This document shows positions 16,082 through 23,433 of a stretch of 64,000 nucleotides of DNA, piece by piece. The notes beneath the pieces are model-generated. The model saw only the letters and a program-made list of their open reading frames with translations. It had not been told where the DNA came from and searched no databases. Every line of letters begins with the position of its first letter. The stretch's first letter is position 1. This stretch comes from Acidobacteriota bacterium. Its GTDB lineage: Bacteria; Acidobacteriota; Terriglobia; Terriglobales; Acidobacteriaceae. The stretch is from contig JAFDVR010000002.1 of assembly GCA_018268855.1 (NCBI GenBank), forward strand, positions 265,392-329,391. Reading direction: 5' to 3'. The translations under genes and the position numbers were made by a program.

Positions 16082-16842
16082 CGTCCATCGCGCAGTCGTG
16101 CAGCCAGCCGCTCCGGCAACTCTGCCATTAAGATGCGGCCCTGCGCACGTGCAAGATCGTAGGGAATGCGGTGATAGATAACCGTATTTGCTTCGCTGTC
16201 GAGCACGGCGTAGGCGGCGCGCCAATCGCCATCGCGCGGCTGGCCGACAGAGCCGGGGTTCAGTAGGTAGCGGGTGTTTTCGGCGAGATCGAGTGTCCAC
16301 TGTTCCGCGTCGGCAGAAGTCGCATAGCGTGGGCGGAACTCTGTCCACGCACCATTCTTCCATGCGAAGCCACATTGGATATGTGTGTGCCCGAAGAACG
16401 TCATCTGCTGCTCCATTTGCTGCAGCGGTGCCCACGCATCGCGCATATTCACAATGTATGTGTCCTCATGAAGCGGAGAACCATGCACAATGACGGATGA
16501 AAACGGCTCAATCACGACAGGGCCCTGTGGCAAGTGTCGTAACCATGCGCGGTTTTCTTCGGTGAGCGATTGATTGGTCCACTGCGCAGCCTGGCGAGCG
16601 ATGGGATTAAAACCAAGGCCAGATTCATTACCGCAACAAACCTTGTCATGATTGCCGCGTACATGCGCCGTGGCGCGCTCGCGGATAATGCTGGTCACCT
16701 CATTGGGGCTACCACCGTATCCCACTACGTCGCCAAGGTTCCATACGGCATCGTATCTTCCTTCATCAACACGCGCGGAGGCCAGCACAGCTTCCAGCGC
16801 TTCAAGATTACCGTGAATGTCGGAAAGGATCAGAGAACGCAT
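16078..16842 (-). CDS. Calcineurin-like metallophosphoesterase (YfcE/diadenosine type)
   Basis: A 254-aa cytoplasmic phosphoesterase with the dinuclear metal motifs in order: SDIHGN (7-12), NLGDVVGYG (GDxxG), RGNHD, a central IVHGSP, and FFGHTH. These ligands are complete, so it should be active; the physiological substrate (cyclic nucleotide, phosphodiester or dinucleotide) cannot be read off. The gene ends tail-to-tail with the patatin gene, both stops formed from one CTAG. Upstream, 48 bp away, is an ABC ATPase gene in the same orientation. Confidence 0.85.
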   Translation of the reverse strand: MRSLILSDIHGNLEALEAVLASARVDEGRYDAVWNLGDVVGYGGSPNEVTSIIRERATAHVRGNHDKVCCGNESGLGFNPIARQAAQWTNQSLTEENRAWLRHLPQGPVVIEPFSSVIVHGSPLHEDTYIVNMRDAWAPLQQMEQQMTFFGHTHIQCGFAWKNGAWTEFRPRYATSADAEQWTLDLAENTRYLLNPGSVGQPRDGDWRAAYAVLDSEANTVIYHRIPYDLARAQGRILMAELPERLAARLRDGR

Positions 16843-16890
16843 GCGAAGAAATGGCCCATCTCCATGCTAATGGGAATGCGGCGAAATCGC

Positions 16891-17697
16891 CTAGAGCGTG
16901 AGCAGTGGCTGCTTGCGGTCAGTACGCATGGTAGGCGCTGCTGCTAACAGCTTGCGCGTGTAAGGATGTTGTGGATTGTGGAAGATCTCTGCCGTGGAAG
17001 CAGTCTCTACGATGGTTCCGTGTTGCATTACAGCCACGCGATCGGCAGTCTGCGCAGTGACAGCGAGATCGTGAGAGATAAAGAGCATCGCAAGGTTGTG
17101 CGACGCGCGAAGGTCTTTGAGCAGCTTGAGAATCTGCGCTTGCACCGTTACATCGAGCGCGGTTGTTGGCTCATCTGCAATGAGTAGTTTCGGCTTGTTG
17201 ACGATGGCCATGGCGATGAGGATGCGCTGGCGCTGTCCGCCGGAAAACTGGTGCGGATAATCGCGATACCGCCGCTCCGCATCGGGAATCGCGACCTGTT
17301 GCATCGACTCCAAAGCACGCGCGTGTACTTCTTTGCGCGACAGCTCGGGATGGTGCGCGCGAACGGCTTCGGCAATCTGTTCGCCAACGCGCATGACTGG
17401 ATTCAGCGCTGTCATAGGTTCCTGAAAGATCATGGCGATCTCGCGTCCGCGGTAGCTGCGCATCTGCTTTTCAGGTAATTGGAGCAGGTCTTTGCCTTCA
17501 AAGAGAATTTCGCCGCGCGCGTGTGCGTCAGGATGCAGCAGCCGCAAGATGGAAAGCGAAGTGATTGACTTGCCGGATCCCGATTCACCGACGAGCCCGA
17601 GGACCTCTCCCGGTGCGATGGAGAACGAGATGCCGTCCACAACTGTGCGCGCGCCGAAGTGCACCTGCAGGTTGCGGACGTCGAGCAGCGGAGACAT
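16891..17697 (-). CDS. ABC transporter ATPase, OppD/DppD-like (orphan)
   Basis: A 268-aa nucleotide-binding protein of the peptide/nickel importer class. Walker A is GESGSGKS (about 37-44), the Q-loop lies in [11 protein letters not shown], the signature is FSGGQRQR, Walker B is [12 protein letters not shown], and the H-loop is FISHD. The C-terminus carries the [13 protein letters not shown] motif typical of OppD/DppD, though the full oligopeptide C-terminal extension is short. No permease or substrate-binding gene is nearby. Its start overlaps the stop of fabD (TAATG at 17695-17699), so it is translationally coupled to a fatty-acid gene, an unusual pairing. Confidence 0.88.
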   Translation of the reverse strand: MSPLLDVRNLQVHFGARTVVDGISFSIAPGEVLGLVGESGSGKSITSLSILRLLHPDAHARGEILFEGKDLLQLPEKQMRSYRGREIAMIFQEPMTALNPVMRVGEQIAEAVRAHHPELSRKEVHARALESMQQVAIPDAERRYRDYPHQFSGGQRQRILIAMAIVNKPKLLIADEPTTALDVTVQAQILKLLKDLRASHNLAMLFISHDLAVTAQTADRVAVMQHGTIVETASTAEIFHNPQHPYTRKLLAAAPTMRTDRKQPLLTL

Positions 17698-18665
17698 TAC
17701 GCCTGCGGCGCCAGTGCGGCGAGCGTCTTTTCAAGGCTCGCGGAATCTTCGACGTTGACGCACTTCTGTTCGCGATCGATCTGCCGCATCAATCCGCACA
17801 GCACTTTGCCTGGACCCACTTCGATGAAGAGATTTGCGCCTTCACGCTTGAGCAACTCTATGTCTTCTACCCAACGAACCGAGCCTGTGACCTGCCGCAC
17901 GAGCGTGTCGCGGATTTCGGTGCCGCGTTGCATCAATCGCGCGTCTACATTGCATGCTACGGGAACACTTGGGTCGTTCAGTGTTACCGCTTCGAGTGTG
18001 GATGCCAGTTTCTCCGCGGCCGGTTCCATCATGCTGCAGTGGAAGGGCGCGGACACAGGCAATATGACCGTGCGTTTTGCTCCAGCCTCTTTGCAGAGTT
18101 CGGCAGCACATTCCACGGCTGCGGTTGCGCCGGAGATGACAGTCTGATCGGGGGAATTGAGATTTGCAGGTGCGACGACGGCGCTCTTCTCATCACTCGC
18201 CTGCGCGCAGAGATCGGCGATGCGGTCCGCGGGCAAGCCGAGAATCGCAGCCATGGTGCCTTGTCCCTGCGGCACGGCAGATTGCATGAACTGTCCACGC
18301 GCGTGCACGGAGCGCACTGCGTCCGCGAAGGAGATGGTTCCAGCAACTACATGCGCGGAATACTCACCGAGCGAGTGGCCGGCAACGATCTGTGGCGTGA
18401 TGCCCTTGCTGGCGAGCACACGTGCTGCGACAACGGAGACGGTGAGAATCGCTGGTTGCGTGAACTCCGTCTGCTTCAGCTTTTCTTCCGGCCCGTTGAA
18501 GCACAAGTCGCGGATGGAGAAGCCCAGCGCAGCGTCGGCCTCATCAAAAACCCGTTTTGCTTCGGGGAAGTTTTCGTACAAATCGCGTCCCATGCCGACG
18601 CTCTGCGAGCCTTGGCCGGGAAAGAGAAAGGCAATCTTGTGCGTGCTGTTGGTTTGATCGCTCAT
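17697..18665 (-). CDS. fabD: Malonyl-CoA:ACP transacylase
   Basis: FabD transfers malonyl from CoA to the acyl carrier protein, supplying extender units for type II fatty-acid synthesis in the cytoplasm. The 322-aa length is normal. It shows FLFPGQGSQSVGMG (13-26), the nucleophile motif GHSLGEYSA (Ser about 96), and the catalytic His in the VSAPFHCSMM segment. It is not next to fabH, fabG, acpP or fabF as in many bacteria. Instead a sialidase-like gene lies 13 bp upstream and an ABC ATPase overlaps its stop. Confidence 0.93.
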   Translation of the reverse strand: MSDQTNSTHKIAFLFPGQGSQSVGMGRDLYENFPEAKRVFDEADAALGFSIRDLCFNGPEEKLKQTEFTQPAILTVSVVAARVLASKGITPQIVAGHSLGEYSAHVVAGTISFADAVRSVHARGQFMQSAVPQGQGTMAAILGLPADRIADLCAQASDEKSAVVAPANLNSPDQTVISGATAAVECAAELCKEAGAKRTVILPVSAPFHCSMMEPAAEKLASTLEAVTLNDPSVPVACNVDARLMQRGTEIRDTLVRQVTGSVRWVEDIELLKREGANLFIEVGPGKVLCGLMRQIDREQKCVNVEDSASLEKTLAALAPQA

Positions 18666-18678
18666 TAGAACTTTGATG

Positions 18679-19836
18679 TTAATGCATCGGCACAGCGGTG
18701 TCCGCTGTATGGAGTTGGCGGAAGTTGTTCACGCGATGAAAGATGAGGAAGTTCGCATTGTGCGCGGTGTTCGCCTGCCCTTCGGCATCTTCCCATGCGG
18801 TGCGGCTTGCGACGATCAGATCGTTGCCGTCGAACTGCCAATCCACATATTGAAATGCGTGTTTCTTCACATCAGGATGCGAGAGAACGATGCTGCGGAT
18901 CGTCCACGTATGCAGGTCGGGCGATGACATGAGCGCGAGGGTATTGCGCACGCTTGCTGGATTCTTTGCGCTGGCAGGGAACTGCGGCAGCGCGGGATTG
19001 GAGAGCGTCCAGAAGAGCTTGCTCTTCGCGTCCCAGCGGATGGTGAATTTCTTTGCGCCGCCGGGGAACGGGACGATCTCGTTGAAGTGCAGCGCGCCGT
19101 CGCGATACTCCACAATGGCGGCCTGCTCGGCGTTGTCCACGCGCAGAACGTCATAGAGTTTGCCGTCGCGACCAACAATTGCGTTGCCTTCGAGCCATGT
19201 CCAGCCATCTTCGGCGGATTCGGGAAAGTCAATAGGCTGTTCGAGCTTCCAGTTCTCCGCCTTCATCAGATCGCCTTTCAGCGGAATGGAGAGCATCAGC
19301 GCACGGAAGTGTCCCCACTCGCCTTCGGGGTGAATCTCGAACGCGCGCCACAGGCGGCCTTTGTACTCCGCCATCGGCACGGGCGCGGTGTGATAGCCGG
19401 TTTCTTTTGTGATGAATGTTGGCCCGGTCCATGTAGAGCCGCCGTCGCTGGAAGAGCGAATCAGGATGTGGCCGTATTCGTAGTCTGTCCCCATCAGGTA
19501 CAGCTTGCCGCGATGCAGAAAGAGGTTCGACCAGAAGGCGCCGTCGAACACGCAGAGTTGTGTCCATGTGGAGCCGCGATTGTGCGAGCGGAAGACGCGT
19601 GTCTTGGCTGAGATGTGGTAATCGGAGCCTTTGCCGAAGAGATCGTGCGTGGCCACGTAATCGCCGTTAGGCAGAATGACGATCGAGGGCGAGCCTATAT
19701 ATTGCTTTGTCGCTGCTGGCTGATGGTCGATGACCACGCCCGGAGGCGGAGAGGCAGTGGTTTCCTGTGCGCGCAAAGATGCACACGTTCCAAGAAGCAG
19801 AATTGTCGAGAGGAAGAATCCGCGCCGTACGTTCAC
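18679..19836 (-). CDS. Exported sialidase-like (BNR/Asp-box) protein
   Basis: A 385-aa protein with a Sec-type signal peptide (about 1-23, ending near LRAQ). A beta-propeller follows with Asp-box repeats SHNRGSTW and SSSDGGSTW and further strands, as in exo-alpha-sialidases and related GH33/GH93-like or uncharacterised propellers. The YRIP/FRIP box of true sialidases is not obvious, so hydrolase activity on sialic acid is not assured. It probably acts in the periplasm or outside on glycans. It is in line with fabD downstream and a small membrane protein gene 9 bp upstream. Confidence 0.72.
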   Translation of the reverse strand: MNVRRGFFLSTILLLGTCASLRAQETTASPPPGVVIDHQPAATKQYIGSPSIVILPNGDYVATHDLFGKGSDYHISAKTRVFRSHNRGSTWTQLCVFDGAFWSNLFLHRGKLYLMGTDYEYGHILIRSSSDGGSTWTGPTFITKETGYHTAPVPMAEYKGRLWRAFEIHPEGEWGHFRALMLSIPLKGDLMKAENWKLEQPIDFPESAEDGWTWLEGNAIVGRDGKLYDVLRVDNAEQAAIVEYRDGALHFNEIVPFPGGAKKFTIRWDAKSKLFWTLSNPALPQFPASAKNPASVRNTLALMSSPDLHTWTIRSIVLSHPDVKKHAFQYVDWQFDGNDLIVASRTAWEDAEGQANTAHNANFLIFHRVNNFRQLHTADTAVPMH

Positions 19837-19845
19837 GCGGACAGT

Positions 19846-20118
19846 TTATACGCCGACGCCGAACTCCACGTCCTGCATCTTGTCACCGGCGTGGGAGTAG
19901 AAGTCGTACGGCGTCTGGTGGTTGAACTTGTAGCGCAGACGCAGTTCGCGGCCCACGATCAATCCAAGCGCCACCGCACCCAGTCCCGCCGTGACCCACC
20001 CGGCGGCGTTTACAAAGCGTTGCAGCGAAGACGCGTGGCCGGGCAGCATCTCCTCTACGTACGAGGGGATAGATTCAACCTGGTGGACGAACTTGCGCGT
20101 GCGCTTGCTGAGCTTCAT
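19846..20118 (-). CDS. Small single-pass membrane protein of unknown function (90 aa)
   Basis: I do not recognise this family. The N-terminal 35 residues are basic and amphipathic (KLSKRTRKFVHQVESIP). A hydrophobic helix spans about 36-60 (VNAAGWVTAGLGAVALGLIVG), and a short charged tail ends in Gly-Val. It lies 9 bp upstream of the sialidase-like gene and starts a run of minus-strand genes, so it may share their transcript. The start at 20118 is the only plausible ATG. Confidence 0.6.
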   Translation of the reverse strand: MKLSKRTRKFVHQVESIPSYVEEMLPGHASSLQRFVNAAGWVTAGLGAVALGLIVGRELRLRYKFNHQTPYDFYSHAGDKMQDVEFGVGV

Positions 20119-20200
20119 ACGCAGCCATCATAACGCAGCAACCACCCTTCTTGCATCTACTTGCCCGGCAGAGAATGTAACACTTATGTATCAGAGCCGG

Positions 20201-20221
20201 TTCCTCTCAAAGAGAGAGGAA
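20201..20221. repeat. Inverted repeat in divergent promoter region
   Basis: An 8-bp perfect inverted repeat TTCCTCTC/GAGAGGAA with a 5-bp spacer lies in the 234-bp gap between divergent genes at 20118 (minus) and 20353 (plus). Such spacing suits a dimeric regulator site, but no regulator is identified and no T-tract makes it a terminator. The rest of this gap shows no recognisable element. Confidence 0.35.
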
Positions 20222-20352
20222 TTGTTTGGTTTCGAAGTCATTTGAGCCGCTCAGGTTAGTTGATTGGATCTTCACGCCGACCCGCGCCAGCTACAGGATT
20301 TCAGCGCATCGAAGGCGTGAAATTCGCGTCTATACACGCCAGAGGATTTCCT

Positions 20353-20955
20353 ATGCGTCCACTGCGTGCCGCTGTTCTCGCTGTTTCCCTTTCCACTCCG
20401 TTTGCGCTTATGGCGCAAGGGCCGTCCCCCGCTGTCCCGGCAGAGCAGCAGACCTACGGACTGGACGCTCTGGTGCAGGGGCCCGCAGCGCAGAGTTCCT
20501 TCACCTTCGACCGCTCCATGCTTTCGCTGGCGGATGCATGGTTCGCCGGAAACAGCCCGGACGTGCATCGCGTGGTCGCCGGTATCAACAGCATCTCCGT
20601 ACATAACTTCCACTTTCGGGATGAAGCCGAGTACAACCTCTCCGCATGGCCGATGATCGAGGACAACTTTCGCGCTGGAAACTGGAAGCACCTGGTGAAT
20701 GCCAATGCCAGCGGCGGCACGCAGACGGATATGTGGATGCGGTTTGAAGGAGCCACCATTCGCAACGTAGTGGTGCTTACACGCGCGCGCCGCGATATGA
20801 ATTACATCGTGCTGGATTGCACGCTGCGTCCGCTGGATTTGCTGCATCTCAGCGGACATTTCGGCATTCCAAAGGTGGATGAGAATGCGGTGATGGTGCC
20901 TGCGCCACCGCCACAAGATTTGCCTGTACCTCATACAGAGCTCAAACGGCGGTAG
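20353..20955 (+). CDS. Secreted hypothetical protein (200 aa)
   Basis: I do not recognise a family. AGAGGA at 20341-20346 supports ATG 20353, giving a signal peptide of about 21 residues (LRAAVLAVSLSTPFALMAQ). The mature part has alternating charged and aromatic segments (FRDEAEYNLSAWPMIEDNFRAGNWKHLV), a region near residue 125 with VVVLTRARRDMNYIVLDCTLRPLDLLHLSG, and a Pro-rich tail. The overall pattern is like small periplasmic DUF4252-type proteins, though this is only a resemblance. It converges on the L,D-transpeptidase gene, 17 bp between stops. Confidence 0.65.
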   Translation: MRPLRAAVLAVSLSTPFALMAQGPSPAVPAEQQTYGLDALVQGPAAQSSFTFDRSMLSLADAWFAGNSPDVHRVVAGINSISVHNFHFRDEAEYNLSAWPMIEDNFRAGNWKHLVNANASGGTQTDMWMRFEGATIRNVVVLTRARRDMNYIVLDCTLRPLDLLHLSGHFGIPKVDENAVMVPAPPPQDLPVPHTELKRR

Positions 20956-20972
20956 TGTGGGCAAAAGTCTAA

Positions 20973-21506
20973 CTAGTATTCGATCTCGATGACCGTGCCA
21001 TCCGGTACAGAGCGGTAGATCTCTTCGATCTCTGGATCGGTTACAGCCATGCAGCCTGCTGTCCAATCCTTCATGCGCTGCAACGGGCCAATCCATCCAA
21101 ACCCATTAGCGATGCCATGGACCATGATGTCTCCACCGGGCTGAATGCCTGCCTGTGCGGCCGTTCGTTGCTGCTCTGGCGTGGGATAACTCACGCGCAG
21201 CGACAGGTGGTAATCGCTGTGCGAATTGTGTTCGGTGATGCGGTATGTGCCCTCGGGCACACGACCGTCGCCTTCTCTTTCTTTGGGAGCGAGTCCGCCG
21301 CGTCCGATGGAGATGCGGTAGGTCTTCAATGCGCGACCGCCGTCGAAGAGTGTCAGTCGGTGGGCTGCTTTCTCCACCTTGATGGAGGTGACGTGAGCAT
21401 TGGCCGGTAGTGGATGCGAGAGATGGTGTGCGAAGAAAAGAAGGGCGACGCAAGCCGCCGTGAGGGTAAGCACAAACCCAAGAGCGATGCGCTTTCCTGT
21501 GCTCAT
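20973..21506 (-). CDS. L,D-transpeptidase (YkuD domain)
   Basis: A 177-aa inner-membrane-anchored enzyme predicted to act in the periplasm on peptidoglycan, making 3-3 cross-links or attaching proteins. An N-terminal hydrophobic helix (about 7-27) anchors it. The YkuD domain follows with VHGIANG (catalytic-site His) and the cysteine motif DWTAGCMAV. No peptidoglycan-binding LysM or PG_binding domain is present, so it is a minimal form. Its ATG overlaps the stop of the amino-acid permease (ATGA), and it ends near the convergent secreted protein gene. Confidence 0.87.
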   Translation of the reverse strand: MSTGKRIALGFVLTLTAACVALLFFAHHLSHPLPANAHVTSIKVEKAAHRLTLFDGGRALKTYRISIGRGGLAPKEREGDGRVPEGTYRITEHNSHSDYHLSLRVSYPTPEQQRTAAQAGIQPGGDIMVHGIANGFGWIGPLQRMKDWTAGCMAVTDPEIEEIYRSVPDGTVIEIEY

Positions 21507-23047
21507 TTTGCGAACTCGCTCCGCTTACGCGAATAGAAGAAGTACACCACCAGACCGATTGCCAGCCACACAAAGAACCGCACCCAGGTGATCGCCGGCA
21601 GCCCCGCCATTAGCAGGATGCAGAAGAACATGCTCAGTAACGGAATCACCGGGCCAAACGGTACGCGGAAGCCGCGACGGCGTCCGGCGTCTTTTTTGCG
21701 CAGCACCAGCACGCCGATGGAGACGAGAACAAAGGCGAAGAGCGTGCCAATGTTCGACATCTCCGCGAAGGTGCCCACATCGAACAAGCCTGACGGGATC
21801 GCGACGAGAAATCCTGCAACCCACGTGGCGAACGCGGGCGTGCGGTACTTCGGATGCACGCTGGAGAAGATGTCTGGCAGTAGGCGGTCGCGGCTCATTG
21901 CGTACCAGACGCGCGCCTGTCCGAGCTGAAAGACAAGGATGGACGAGACCATCCCAATCAATGCGCCGATCAATACGGCCAAACGTACCCAGTGCAGATG
22001 GTGGCCTGCGGGCGTGAGCGAGAGGCGTTTGAGCGCGGTGACGACCGGCGCCCCGTCGCCCGCGATGCTCTGCCACGGCACAATGCCCGTAAGCACAGCC
22101 GCTACGCCAACATACAAAACGCTGCACACCACCAGCGTGGCAATAATGCCGATGGGCACGTCGCGCTGCGGGTTGCGGCACTCTTCGCTCGCGGTGGAGA
22201 CGGAATCGAAACCGATGTAAGTGAAGAAGATGATGGAGCCGCCGGCCAGAATGCCGGGGAAACCGTTCGGCGAAAACGGATGGTAGTTGCTGCCGTGGAT
22301 GAAGCTCATGCCGAACGAGATAAACAGCAGGATGGCCGCGATCTTGATCAGTACCATGATGTTGTTCGTACGGGCCGACTCGCGAATGCCACGCACGAGA
22401 ATCACGGTGAGAATCATCACCACGAGGAAGGCGGGTATGTCGAAACCGAAGTGCCAGCCAGGGTTGTAGATGGTGTTGCCTGCGAGATCGCTCAATCCCA
22501 GCGGGAGATACGCGGGCGACAGCCACTTTGGGTCGAGATGGATGCCGAGCCAGTCGAGGAGGTCCACGATGTGCGCGGCGAAGCCCACACTCACGCTCAT
22601 GTTGCTGAAGGCGTACTCCAGAATCAGGTCCCAGCCGATGATCCACGCCACGAGTTCGCCCATGGTGGCGTAGGTGTAGGTGTAGGCCGAGCCGGCGATC
22701 GGAATCATGCTCGCCAGTTCGGCATAGCAGAGCCCGGTGAGCGCGCAGACGATGGCCACCAGCACAAGCGAGATCGCCAGCGCAGGACCAGCGCCCGGAC
22801 GGCCTGCGACGGCGCCGTGATGCAGGATAAGGTCGATGATCGGCGAGCCCTTCCAGTCCGCCAGCTTGGACGGATTGCCGCCGATGGCCGTGCCAATCAC
22901 GGTGAAGATGCCGGAGCCGATGACCGCGCCGATGCCCAGCGCCGTCAGCGACACCGGCCCGAGCGTCTTCTTCAGAGCTTTGTCCGGAGCTTCGGAGTCC
23001 GTGATCAGCTTGTCGATGGACTTGGTGGCAAAGATTTGGCGGGGCAG
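21503..23047 (-). CDS. APC-family amino-acid permease (probable CTG start)
   Basis: A permease of the amino acid-polyamine-organocation superfamily with about 12 hydrophobic segments. TM1 carries GIGAVIGSGIF, the binding loop of the family, and the YfnA/cationic transporter-like N-terminus RQIFATKSIDKLI lies upstream. That N-terminus is in frame but no ATG, GTG or TTG occurs between the upstream stop and the GTG at 22954, which would cut into TM1. A CTG at 23047-23045 has GGAG (23058-23055) seven bases upstream and gives a family-like 514-aa protein, so I place the start there. A point mutation of ATG or a sequence error are alternatives. The stop overlaps the downstream L,D-transpeptidase start. 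Confidence 0.75.
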   Translation of the reverse strand: MPRQIFATKSIDKLITDSEAPDKALKKTLGPVSLTALGIGAVIGSGIFTVIGTAIGGNPSKLADWKGSPIIDLILHHGAVAGRPGAGPALAISLVLVAIVCALTGLCYAELASMIPIAGSAYTYTYATMGELVAWIIGWDLILEYAFSNMSVSVGFAAHIVDLLDWLGIHLDPKWLSPAYLPLGLSDLAGNTIYNPGWHFGFDIPAFLVVMILTVILVRGIRESARTNNIMVLIKIAAILLFISFGMSFIHGSNYHPFSPNGFPGILAGGSIIFFTYIGFDSVSTASEECRNPQRDVPIGIIATLVVCSVLYVGVAAVLTGIVPWQSIAGDGAPVVTALKRLSLTPAGHHLHWVRLAVLIGALIGMVSSILVFQLGQARVWYAMSRDRLLPDIFSSVHPKYRTPAFATWVAGFLVAIPSGLFDVGTFAEMSNIGTLFAFVLVSIGVLVLRKKDAGRRRGFRVPFGPVIPLLSMFFCILLMAGLPAITWVRFFVWLAIGLVVYFFYSRKRSEFAK

Positions 23048-23132
23048 TGTCGTGCTCCGGATGCGGTGGGATGGCGGCGTGCAGCCTCAACACATCTTAG
23101 CAATGCTGCACAAATCGCACCTAGAAAGATCA

Positions 23133-23162
23133 AAAGCCCACCGGATATTCCCAGTGGGCTTT
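23133..23162 (-). terminator. Intrinsic terminator downstream of the small basic protein
   Basis: A 9-bp stem AAAGCCCAC/GTGGGCTTT (23133-23141 and 23154-23162) with a 12-nt loop is followed on the minus strand by TTTTGAT. It stops transcripts coming from 23238 before the permease gene. Confidence 0.7.
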
Positions 23163-23237
23163 GACTCTGTGCTGGTTTGCGAAGCGTGTGCCTGGACGGC
23201 TAGTCCCGCGAAGCGCGATTCGCCCTTCGCGCGGTCC

Positions 23238-23393
23238 TTAGCGCTTGGACTGGCCCTTGGACATCTGCTTGGGCTTCTTCTTGTTGGAGCCGCGCGGCGC
23301 GGTGCGTGCAGCCTTGGCCGGAGCGGCCTTGCGGGCAGCGCGCTTTACCTTTTTGCGCTCTGCTTTGTCTTCAATCTTCTTGGTATCTGCCAT
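23238..23393 (-). CDS. Very basic 51-aa protein of unknown function
   Basis: About two fifths of residues are Lys or Arg, with Ala and Pro (KKVKRAARKAAPAKAARTAPRG), a composition like nucleoid- or RNA-associated basic proteins; no fold is recognised. The start at 23393 has AGGAAGAGAG upstream at about 9 nt, and an intrinsic terminator lies at 23133-23162. It follows the UvrD-like gene by 40 bp. The low-complexity sequence cautions against functional naming. Confidence 0.6.
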   Translation of the reverse strand: MADTKKIEDKAERKKVKRAARKAAPAKAARTAPRGSNKKKPKQMSKGQSKR

Positions 23394-23433
23394 GTGCTTA
23401 AACTCTCTTCCTGAAACTTGAATATCAAAACTT

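Noticed and set aside
21525..23093. A 522-codon minus-strand frame starting with ATG at 23093
   Set aside because: Out of frame with the clear APC permease across its whole length and without hydrophobic segments, so it is a shadow; it was useful only to show that no in-frame ATG exists for the permease.
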